Assembly: GCA_034429695.1 (NCBI GenBank)
Contig: DAOUGC010000033.1
Coordinates: 1-7,056, forward strand
DNA: 7,056 bases
Source of the DNA: DAOUGC01 sp034429695
GTDB taxonomy: Bacteria > Chloroflexota > Anaerolineae > Anaerolineales > Anaerolineaceae
Reading direction: 5' to 3'
The position numbers were made by a program, and so were the translations under genes. The first letter of the stretch is position 1. The number at the start of each line of letters is the position of its first letter. Under the pieces are notes generated by a model. The model was not told the origin of the DNA. It did not search any database and was given only the letters and a program-made list of their open reading frames with translations. Below are positions 1 to 5,784 of this stretch, piece by piece.

Positions 1-1058
1 TTGCCATCCAGAATACCCAGCGTGTCATTCCCATTGGTCACCTTGCCTTTGCTTGAGGTGGCCGTCCAGGTGAAATGGCGGGTGTTGCCTGTGCCAGACA
101 TGCCCACCAGCCGGAAACTGCCGTTTGGCAGGGTGGTCTTCAAGAAGGTATTGAACCAATTCTGCAGCGCTGCCGTACCCTGGATGGTCTCCGTGGCGGT
201 GATGTGCACAGCGTCTGACTTGTAAAGTTGAATCACTTTGGCCGGGTCGCGGGTGTTCAGCGCATCGATCAGCAATTCCGGGATCTGTTTCTGGGTTCCC
301 GGAGTTGCCCAAGGATATACGGCAATCGTATCCCAAAGGACGCGCAACGTATTTTTGTAATCCCAGGCAAAAAAGCTGGTTGCAGGCAATTTCAGAGTGA
401 TGCAGGTCTCCAGATATTCCAGCATGTCGCTCTGGGTGGGTTCCCAGCCGCCGTAGCGGTAAACCGGTCCGACGGGCAGGATGGGCAGTGAGGGGGACAT
501 GGCTTGAAACTCACGCACGCAGCGTCGCAACTGATCTCCGGGATTGTGCGCGCCCTGCCAGTATACCTGCGGCATGTGCAGGTTGCATTTTTCCATGAAT
601 GCCTTCCATGGAAACTCAGGATGATAGGTCGGAAAACGGTAAGAGCACAGGGCAACTTCCTTGTTGCCGATGCCCTTGCGCAGTTCGGTCATAAAGGTGC
701 GCGCAGCAACGTCTCTCCCGGGCAGTTTGTATTCGCCTTCGGCATCAATTACGTACCCGTCCAACCCCAGTTCATTGACCCTTCTGGCTGCCATCTGGGC
801 TTCACCCACCGGGTTATAGCCGTAAACATAGTGCCAGCCCCACGCCTGAATACCCCTGGCGCGCAGTTCTGCAACCACAGGCGCCACCAGGTCTTTCTTG
901 GTGGTTTTGTCAACATTATAGGTGTAGGGTCCATCAGCAATTTTGATGAGCACAAACGACAATGCGGCCGATTTTGCAACGCTGGCAATTTGAACCGCGT
1001 TTCCGCCCTCACAGGACGGAACCTTCCAGATCATGAAACCTTTACCTTTTGGCGCCAT
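1..1058 (-). CDS. Putative TIM-barrel glycosidase-like protein with C-terminal NTF2/SnoaL-like domain (3' end cut by window)
   Basis: Reading the minus strand from the ATG at 1058 gives 352 codons with no stop, so the gene continues past base 1. The start is fixed by GGGAGG six bases upstream. Residues about 5-250 read like a (beta/alpha)8 barrel of the glycoside hydrolase superfamily. They show alternating strands such as FVLIKIADG (35-43), IQAWGWHYVYG (70-80), GYVIDAEGEY (101-110), VALCSYRFPTY (135-145), MPQVYW (162-167) and TSFFAWDY (227-234). The D105-x-E107 pair at the end of a strand recalls the acidic pair of GH25-like lysozymes, and I infer it is catalytic. Residues about 256-352 look like an NTF2/SnoaL fold: an IPELLIDALNTRDP helix, then YKSDAVHITA, then an ...GTAALQNWFNTFL helix and beta strands. 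There is no signal peptide, so the protein seems cytoplasmic or exported by an unusual route. It is last in a four-gene minus-strand unit, 54 bases after the HD gene. The substrate is unknown and the family assignment is by fold pattern only. Confidence 0.72.
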   Translation of the reverse strand, partial: MAPKGKGFMIWKVPSCEGGNAVQIASVAKSAALSFVLIKIADGPYTYNVDKTTKKDLVAPVVAELRARGIQAWGWHYVYGYNPVGEAQMAARRVNELGLDGYVIDAEGEYKLPGRDVAARTFMTELRKGIGNKEVALCSYRFPTYHPEFPWKAFMEKCNLHMPQVYWQGAHNPGDQLRRCVREFQAMSPSLPILPVGPVYRYGGWEPTQSDMLEYLETCITLKLPATSFFAWDYKNTLRVLWDTIAVYPWATPGTQKQIPELLIDALNTRDPAKVIQLYKSDAVHITATETIQGTAALQNWFNTFLKTTLPNGSFRLVGMSGTGNTRHFTWTATSSKGKVTNGNDTLGILDG

Positions 1059-1064
1059 TGCTAC

Positions 1065-1072
1065 CCTCCCTT
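1065..1072 (-). promoter_or_regulatory. Ribosome binding site for the glycosidase-like gene
   Basis: On the minus strand the sequence AAGGGAGG ends six bases before the ATG at 1058. This strong Shine-Dalgarno match fixes the start of the barrel-NTF2 gene and supports that reading frame over the long plus-strand frame that overlaps it. Confidence 0.75.
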
Positions 1073-1112
1073 GGTACAGCCCACCGGAAACCGGGTTAAA
1101 TGATTGAGGTGA

Positions 1113-1697
1113 TTATGCACTAATTTCTGTGATTGTATCCCCGCCTGCCAGCCCCAGTTCCGGAGCAATGCGACGCATGGCGAGGATGACATTATCAACA
1201 TGTTGCCATAATTCTACGCCGAATTCCTCTGCGGCGGCAGCCATTTCTTCGCGATTGGTTCCTGCGGCAAACGCTTTGTCTTTCCATTTCTTTTTGACGC
1301 TGCTGGATGTGAGGTCCATCAGCGAGCGGGAAGGACGTACCAGCGCAACCGCGGTGATCAGTCCGGTGATCTCGTCGCAGGCAAAAAGCGCCTTTTCCAT
1401 CAATGACACCCTGGGCACAGCAGCTTCAGAACCGTGGCTCAATATGGCCCGGACGATTTCTTCAGGAACACCATGTGAACGCAGGATCGGCGCGCCCAGG
1501 GCTGGATGTTCTTCCGGGGTGGGGTGGATCTCCCAGTCGAAGTCGTGCAGCAAGCCGGTGACGCCCCACAACTCAACGTCCTGTTCCAGTTTCTCAGCAT
1601 ACCAGCGCATGGCAGCTTCAACTGAAAGCATGTGACCGATCAGGTTGCGGTTCATAATGTAATGGGTGACGATTTGCATCGCCTGGTCGCGGTCCAT
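1113..1697 (-). CDS. HD-superfamily hydrolase (COG2316-like, predicted metal-dependent phosphohydrolase)
   Basis: The protein has 194 residues. The HD signature is clear: H22 in IGHML, the H51-D52 doublet in GLLHDFDWE, further histidines at H64 (EEHP), H75 (RSHG) and H88 (LSHG), and D108 in ACDEITGLI. This set is what HD proteins use to bind one or two divalent metals for phosphoester hydrolysis. The layout and the DFDWE stretch match the small stand-alone HD/HDIG proteins often annotated as predicted hydrolases; their substrate is not established. I chose ATG 1697 because AAGGGAGG lies four bases upstream. A GTG at 1751 would add 18 residues and overlap the preceding stop by four bases (GTGA), which would couple translation to the DUF218 gene, but it lacks a comparable binding site. 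No signal peptide or membrane helix is visible, so the protein should be cytoplasmic. It sits between the DUF218 and glycosidase-like genes in the same unit. Confidence 0.88.
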   Translation of the reverse strand: MDRDQAMQIVTHYIMNRNLIGHMLSVEAAMRWYAEKLEQDVELWGVTGLLHDFDWEIHPTPEEHPALGAPILRSHGVPEEIVRAILSHGSEAAVPRVSLMEKALFACDEITGLITAVALVRPSRSLMDLTSSSVKKKWKDKAFAAGTNREEMAAAAEEFGVELWQHVDNVILAMRRIAPELGLAGGDTITEISA

Positions 1698-1701
1698 AAA
1701 G

Positions 1702-1709
1702 CCTCCCTT
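1702..1709 (-). promoter_or_regulatory. Ribosome binding site that decides the HD-hydrolase start
   Basis: AAGGGAGG on the minus strand is followed by CTTT and the ATG at 1697. It is nearly identical to the site before the next gene downstream. It favours the 194-residue product over the longer GTG-initiated form that begins inside the stop of the preceding gene. Confidence 0.7.
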
Positions 1710-1747
1710 GGATAAATTGCAATATACATGCCAGTTCGTCAATCGGG

Positions 1748-2467
1748 TCACTGACTGCTGAAAGGTGCAGGCGCTTCGCTCTTAAAGATCGGTTCCGGTT
1801 TGCCGAGGATCGGTAAAGGGCGGCTGACCCACACATCCCACCAGGCAGCCAGGGTGGCAAGCGCCTCGCGGGTGTTCCAAATTACCTGTGATCTGCGTGT
1901 GTACTTGCGCTGATCGGCGATCACACCGTCGGCATCCAACCCAAGGGCATTGCAGGTATATACAGCCCTGGGTAAATGATAGAGCTGGGTGACGATCAAG
2001 GCGTCGCGCACACCAAAGATGTGTCTGGCGCGGTAGCAGGTATCGTATGTGCTTAAACCGGCATAGTCGCGAATGACATCATCCGGATCGACACCGTGTT
2101 CCACGGCATAGGCGTACATGGCTTCCGGTTCATTGTAATGGATGGTACGGTTGTCTCCGCTGACGAGCAATTTTTCCACCTTGCCGCTCAGATACAGATC
2201 CACAGCGGTCTGCACCCTGTCACGCAGAACCGGGGTGGGTGAGCCATCGCGGGTCAGACCTGCCCCAAATACTATCGCCACCGGAGAGGCTGGAGCCGCA
2301 TCCTGACGGAACAGGCGCGTTGAGGAAAAGTTTTCCGTCAACCGGGCAGACACCAAAAGCGCGCCGGCAATGAACAGGACCGCCATCAGGGTAAAACGGG
2401 TTGAGAAGCGAAAGAATTTTGCTAACACAGTAAAAATTGTACCACCATCATCCACTTGATCAATCAT
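1748..2467 (-). CDS. SanA/YdcF family (DUF218) membrane-anchored protein
   Basis: The 239-residue product has one N-terminal membrane helix (about 27-41, LMAVLFIAGALLVS) and then a DUF218 domain from about residue 62 to 205. Family marks are AIVFGAG (64-70), the arginine-bearing VLRDRVQTAVDLY (80-92), KLLVSGDN (99-106), NEPEAM (112-117), GLSTYDTCYRA (137-147) and the IVTQLYHLPRAVY block (158-170). E. coli SanA, a member of this family, affects envelope barrier function and vancomycin resistance at high temperature; its biochemical activity is unresolved. The domain should face outside the cytoplasm. The ATG at 2467 has no good ribosome binding site. GTG codons at 2455 and 2428 and an ATG at 2386 are possible later starts, so the first 15-27 residues are uncertain. 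It begins 21 bases after the PhnD-like gene ends, and its TGA overlaps a GTG of the HD frame, which supports co-transcription. Confidence 0.88.
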   Translation of the reverse strand: MIDQVDDGGTIFTVLAKFFRFSTRFTLMAVLFIAGALLVSARLTENFSSTRLFRQDAAPASPVAIVFGAGLTRDGSPTPVLRDRVQTAVDLYLSGKVEKLLVSGDNRTIHYNEPEAMYAYAVEHGVDPDDVIRDYAGLSTYDTCYRARHIFGVRDALIVTQLYHLPRAVYTCNALGLDADGVIADQRKYTRRSQVIWNTREALATLAAWWDVWVSRPLPILGKPEPIFKSEAPAPFSSQ

Positions 2468-2488
2468 TCGTCAATGGTGGGAGCAGCT

Positions 2489-3559
2489 TTATTTTCCGAT
2501 CATGGGGTAAAGCACACTACCTGTGGCTCGTAACGCCTCACGGAGAGGATCGTATATCGAATCATCGTAGGGTTTCAGGTCGAGAATGTCATACTGGTTC
2601 GCCGTCGAAAGAGCCAGTTGACCTTCGGGGGTCTTTGCATGGTCAACCAGGGTGGTGGCAATGGCCGCTTTGATCTCAGCCGGAAGTCCGGGGGCAACCG
2701 ATACATTCAGGTTGGGGATGAACGGCTCACTGCGCCAGACAATCACCACCTGTTCATTAAGCCCGGGCAAATCCTGAAGCGTTGATGAAGTGCGTGGGTC
2801 GCCAATATGGGCGTATGTGGCTCCAAAATCACACAATCCGCGCACCCACAGTGAGCGCAGTACCGCTGTATGGGTTTGCACCATCACGGGGTCCTGCAAT
2901 TGAATGCCCTGTTGCAGGATCAAGCCAGCCGGGAGGATCATGCCCGAAGCTGACGATGGCTCGGTCCAGCACGGTCTTTTTCCGGCAAACTGAGCCAGGG
3001 CATCCTCCATCGGTGCGGTGGATGTATCGCGTTCGGGGTCAAAAAAGATGGTCATGCCAGATGAGACGTTGGCAAAGTACTGGGTTCCGTACAGATAAAC
3101 CCCGAAATGATTGGTCAGTAGGATCACTTCAACCAGGCGGTGTTCAGCGGCGTAGATATAGGTGATCGGGGGCAACCAGGTGATATGAATGCGATTTTCT
3201 TCCAGACCGGTTAACACGGATGGATAATCGGGAAAGGATTGCGCCTGTACCTGGTAACCGGTGGCAGCACTGATGGTGGTGGCAGTGGTTATGGCGGCAT
3301 CCAAGGCAGCCTGATTATCCGGTTCGGCGACGATGGCCATGATCAGCGGGTTCTCGGCTGAACCCAGCGGGGCGGGTGTGGTGGTTGCCTCGGGAGTATG
3401 CGTCGGGGTGATTGTGGCAGTGACGCCCGGTGTGGAGGTGGGTTCATTGGAAGGCAGCGCGCAACCGGTTAACAGCCCCAGAATCATATGGATGACCGTT
3501 AATGTAACGGCAGCTCTGCTGATGCTGTCCATGCTTGCTGTGGGCTTACAATTTCGCAT
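2489..3559 (-). CDS. PhnD-like phosphate/phosphonate ABC transporter substrate-binding lipoprotein (orphan)
   Basis: The product from ATG 3559 has 356 residues. It starts with a lipoprotein signal: basic n-region, hydrophobic AAVTLTVIHMILGLL, then the lipobox LLTGC with Cys33 as the lipid-modified residue. A Thr/Pro-rich spacer (about 41-65) leads to the binding domain. That domain shows PhnD/type-12 periplasmic binding marks: HITWLPPITYIYAA (125-138), CWTEPSSASGMILPA (197-211, the 'DPxSxSG' ligand loop of the family), RGLCDFGATYAH (240-251) and SEPFIPN (277-283). The role inferred is capture of a phosphate- or phosphonate-like oxyanion or a related small ligand outside the membrane. No permease or ATPase gene is next to it, so the partner is elsewhere or the protein is a sensor. 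A TTG at 3616 could extend the frame by 19 residues, but that would put a hydrophobic Ile-rich stretch before the signal, so I reject it. Only a weak AGGA lies 12 bases before 3559. It is first in the minus-strand unit. Confidence 0.86.
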   Translation of the reverse strand: MRNCKPTASMDSISRAAVTLTVIHMILGLLTGCALPSNEPTSTPGVTATITPTHTPEATTTPAPLGSAENPLIMAIVAEPDNQAALDAAITTATTISAATGYQVQAQSFPDYPSVLTGLEENRIHITWLPPITYIYAAEHRLVEVILLTNHFGVYLYGTQYFANVSSGMTIFFDPERDTSTAPMEDALAQFAGKRPCWTEPSSASGMILPAGLILQQGIQLQDPVMVQTHTAVLRSLWVRGLCDFGATYAHIGDPRTSSTLQDLPGLNEQVVIVWRSEPFIPNLNVSVAPGLPAEIKAAIATTLVDHAKTPEGQLALSTANQYDILDLKPYDDSIYDPLREALRATGSVLYPMIGK

Positions 3560-3584
3560 AGTGTGCGTCAATCCTGTAAAAATT

Positions 3585-3613
3585 ATTATATTATTAAACA
3601 GAATGATTATAAT
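3585..3613. promoter_or_regulatory. Divergent promoter region with mirrored TATAAT boxes
   Basis: Between the divergent lipoprotein and zinc-ribbon genes, TATAAT is at 3608-3613 on the plus strand and another TATAAT is at 3590-3585 on the minus strand, exactly 17 bases apart. Each box lies where the -35 element of the other promoter would be, and its complement ATTATA matches TTGACA at only 3 of 6 bases. The plus start point would be near 3620, giving a leader of about 48 bases. The minus start would be near 3579, about 20 bases before its ATG. If both are real, the two polymerases would compete. This is inferred from sequence only, and the AT-rich context raises the chance of coincidence. 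Confidence 0.45.
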
Positions 3614-3615
3614 CA
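3604..3615. repeat. Perfect 12-base palindrome TGATTATAATCA (candidate operator)
   Basis: The 12 bases read the same on both strands and fully cover the plus-strand -10 hexamer. A dimeric regulator bound here would block the zinc-ribbon gene promoter and also the upstream part of the divergent one. The motif loosely recalls AT-rich operators of metal- or redox-sensing repressors of the Fur/PerR type, but no such repressor gene is in the window and the match is not to a full known box. Confidence 0.35.
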
Positions 3616-3655
3616 AGGCAAAGGGGAAGTAAAGTAACCCCTGGTGTCAACTCAA

Positions 3656-3661
3656 CAGGAG
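3656..3661 (+). promoter_or_regulatory. Ribosome binding site that decides the zinc-ribbon protein start
   Basis: CAGGAG is followed by TACTCC and ATG at 3668, a near-ideal spacing. An in-frame GTG at 3644 would lie upstream of this site and would add eight residues, so the ATG is preferred. Confidence 0.75.
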
Positions 3662-3667
3662 TACTCC

Positions 3668-4966
3668 ATGCCCGTCGCCAAATTCCAAATTCCGGATAGT
3701 TGGTCTGGAAAAGCCCGCTGTCCTGCCTGTAAAAATGGTGTCATGCAGGTCGTTCACTCTTCTGACGCAGATGATTACCTGCATTGCAGCGAGTGCGGTT
3801 TTTCGTTTGAGGTCGAAGATGGAGGATCGCAGGTTCGGATCGTCGACTGTTCCGGCAAACTGCCAGAGAACATGTGCGGCAAATGGTTTCAGATGGCTGA
3901 ACTGCAGGCTGCCAGCGAAATATATGCCCAGCACCAGCAGCCCAATCCAGCGGATCTATGGGAACCGGAAGAGCCATCATCCATTATCAATCCAGCCGGA
4001 GTTGAACAGCCGGCTTTCGATGAAGGTTCCGTGGATGGGATCGTCGATGCGCCCGAGAATGATATGGCTCTGTTGGGTCTGGCGCCAGATGACTCAGTGG
4101 CTGAACCTCCGGTCAATTTGGGATCAGGCCGGGAGGCCGTGGAGAATGGTGAGAGCGAGCTGTTTGATGAGCCTGATTTAAATGCTGCGGTGCGCTCCTA
4201 CCTGACCCCGGAACCTGTCACGCCGGTTGTGCCATTGGATCAACAGGTGAAAAACCATGAAGAGCAGGTGCTGGATGCATCCGAACAGGCGCGTCAGTTG
4301 TTCCAGCTAGGCAATACCTCTGAACAGATTCGAAAATCCATGTCGCGCTCACCGGCCTTCACCGAGGTACAGATCGAAGAAGCCCTCGCTCCATTGATAC
4401 AGATTGAAACTGAAAAAAAGAAAAAACAAATGCGCACGGTATGGACCATCCTGGGTATCGTGGGGGTGTTCCTGCTCATTTCGTTTGGTTGTTATGCAAT
4501 CACCCGCATTGATTTTTCCAACCCTGGTGCACAAGCCGGGGCAGAGATGGAACCCGGCGAGGTGAACCCGAATGCCGGCTTCTTACCCGAGGCAACTGAT
4601 GACAGTGCGATCAACACAAACCTGCTGCCTGCACCGCTGCAGACATTGATCCCCGAAGGCATGCAGATACTGGCTGTGCCCACGCCGGGGATTACGCTGG
4701 TCAATCCACAAACGGTGAGCGACGAGAAATGCCCCGGCAGTCGTTTTGAAGCGGCGCAGATCTTTGGTGGCATTGCCGATGATTGGAGCGAGGCAGAAGT
4801 AGGCCGTGGATGGGCAATGATCACCCGTTCGCCGGCGCGCGTTTACGTGCCCCCATCCATGACCGGGGGTTATCTGGTTTTTGATGAGACCGGCATGGAA
4901 ATGCGCTCGGTGATTGGCCCGGTGTATCTTGATAACATTTATATGATTTCCATTAGCTGCGAATAA
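3668..4966 (+). CDS. Zinc-ribbon single-pass membrane protein of unknown function
   Basis: I do not recognise a named family for this 432-residue protein. Its parts, in order, are as follows. Residues 18-43 form a zinc ribbon with CPAC (18-21) and CSEC (40-43) knuckles, followed by a GFSFE strand. Residues about 50-200 are an acidic, Pro/Glu/Asp-rich low-complexity linker. Residues about 204-246 are a predicted helical segment (ARQLFQLGNTSEQI...), of the sort of short helix-turn-helix module seen near membrane anchors. A basic KKKK run precedes one membrane helix at about 258-279 (VWTILGIVGVFLLISFGCY). Residues 281-432 lie outside by the positive-inside rule. They start with a Pro-rich spacer and end in a compact region (about 350-432) bounded by C355 and C431, which could form a disulfide. 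The zinc ribbon would be cytoplasmic. The gene diverges from the PhnD-like gene and is 72 bases before the DUF4230 gene on the same strand. A signalling or assembly role is only a guess. Confidence 0.8.
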   Translation: MPVAKFQIPDSWSGKARCPACKNGVMQVVHSSDADDYLHCSECGFSFEVEDGGSQVRIVDCSGKLPENMCGKWFQMAELQAASEIYAQHQQPNPADLWEPEEPSSIINPAGVEQPAFDEGSVDGIVDAPENDMALLGLAPDDSVAEPPVNLGSGREAVENGESELFDEPDLNAAVRSYLTPEPVTPVVPLDQQVKNHEEQVLDASEQARQLFQLGNTSEQIRKSMSRSPAFTEVQIEEALAPLIQIETEKKKKQMRTVWTILGIVGVFLLISFGCYAITRIDFSNPGAQAGAEMEPGEVNPNAGFLPEATDDSAINTNLLPAPLQTLIPEGMQILAVPTPGITLVNPQTVSDEKCPGSRFEAAQIFGGIADDWSEAEVGRGWAMITRSPARVYVPPSMTGGYLVFDETGMEMRSVIGPVYLDNIYMISISCE

Positions 4967-5023
4967 CCTGGGTGGATTTTGGGTTAAAATATAAAGAATA
5001 TCATGATTATCGGCTGTGCTTTG

Positions 5024-5029
5024 AAGGAG
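5024..5029 (+). promoter_or_regulatory. Ribosome binding site for the GTG-started DUF4230 gene
   Basis: AAGGAG ends nine bases before the GTG at 5039. No ATG lies in frame near this site, which supports GTG as the true start and keeps the membrane helix at the very N-terminus, as expected for the family. Confidence 0.7.
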
Positions 5030-5038
5030 AAATTTTAA

Positions 5039-5722
5039 GTGAATGTTCGAACTGTGGTAATTGCGGTACTCGTCCTCGCATTGATTGGCGCGCTGGTCGT
5101 GGTTCCGATTGTGTTGATTTCATCCATGCAGCGCAACACCGAACGGGTGCTTGCGCCGATCGAGGAGGCCAATCAGGCGTTAAAGACCCAGGTGTCTGAG
5201 TTGCTCAACCCCACGCCGACCATCATCCCCGACCCCGTCAGCATCATCCATGAGGTGCGCTCGCTGGCACGGCTCGAGACGATACAATACTCGGTTGAAA
5301 AGGTCATTACAGCCGAGGTGGGGCAGGATGCCTTCTCCTTCCTGTTTGGAGACAAATTGCTGTTTGTTGCCCATGGCACGGTGATCGCCGGGGTTGACCT
5401 GGCTAAATTGGAGGATGCCGATCTGGAGCTGCAGGGAACCGTGCTGCGTGTACACATGCCCGCCCCCGAAGTATTTGTGGCAACCTTGAATAATGATCAG
5501 TCCTATATTTATGATCGCGAGACCGGTCTGCTCAGGCAGGAGGTGGTGGACCTGGAAACACAGGCACGTCAGGTGGCTGAGAGCGAAATCCTGCGAACCG
5601 CGATGGAAGATGGAATCCTGCCGCAGGCGCGGGATAATGCTGAAGTGTATCTCATTCGGCTGTTCAATGCACTGGGGTATTCAGAAGTGATCTTCGAGTG
5701 GGAACCATTACCGGCTGAGTGA
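5039..5722 (+). CDS. DUF4230 domain-containing membrane-anchored protein
   Basis: The 227-residue product has an N-terminal membrane helix (about 5-28, TVVIAVLVLALIGALVVVPI). A short helical stalk and a Pro/Thr spacer (LNPTPTIIPDP, 56-66) follow, then a DUF4230 domain from about 68 to 220. Family marks are SLARLETIQYSVEKVI (75-90), FLFGDKLLFVAHGTVIAGVD (101-120), DLAKL (120-124), the MPAPEVF strand (140-146), YIYDRETGLL (156-165) and the C-terminal helices with ESEILRTAMEDGIL and ARDNAEVYL. The domain function is not known; proteins of this family are usually single-pass with the domain outside. The start is GTG, set by AAGGAG nine bases upstream. It follows the zinc-ribbon gene by 72 bases on the same strand, with no terminator between, so they may share a transcript. 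A weak promoter (TTGGGT near 4979 and CATGAT near 5002) could give it its own start. A stem-loop terminator follows 19 bases after the stop. Confidence 0.88.
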   Translation: MNVRTVVIAVLVLALIGALVVVPIVLISSMQRNTERVLAPIEEANQALKTQVSELLNPTPTIIPDPVSIIHEVRSLARLETIQYSVEKVITAEVGQDAFSFLFGDKLLFVAHGTVIAGVDLAKLEDADLELQGTVLRVHMPAPEVFVATLNNDQSYIYDRETGLLRQEVVDLETQARQVAESEILRTAMEDGILPQARDNAEVYLIRLFNALGYSEVIFEWEPLPAE

Positions 5723-5737
5723 GCCAAAGCGAAATCA

Positions 5738-5770
5738 AAAGACAGCGCTGCAAGGCGCTGTTTTTGTTTT
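5738..5770. terminator. Bidirectional intrinsic terminator
   Basis: ACAGCGC (5742-5748) pairs perfectly with GCGCTGT (5755-5761) across a six-base loop. On the plus strand the stem is followed by TTTTTG TTTT. The A run at 5737-5740 extends the stem and, read on the minus strand, gives a T-rich tail. It lies between convergent genes, DUF4230 (stop at 5722) and the lipoate/octanoate transferase (stop at 5785), so it can end both transcripts. Confidence 0.82.
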
Positions 5771-5784
5771 CATTATTGATGAAG

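Noticed and set aside
1083..1098. Small inverted repeat CCGG-AAA-CCGG between the HD and glycosidase-like genes
   Set aside because: The stem is only four bases and has no T run, so it is not a convincing terminator.
504..1103. Plus-strand open frame of 199 codons and a companion at 1-491
   Set aside because: They lie opposite the continuous 352-codon minus-strand frame, which has a strong ribosome binding site and domain-like sequence. The plus-strand translations have no recognisable domain.
1129..1635. Plus-strand open frame of 168 codons
   Set aside because: It is antisense to the HD hydrolase, is Ser-rich and low in pattern, and has no ribosome binding site.
3560..3616. N-terminal extension of the PhnD-like protein from TTG 3616
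   Set aside because: It would place a run of isoleucines before a full lipoprotein signal and would translate the AT-rich promoter region.
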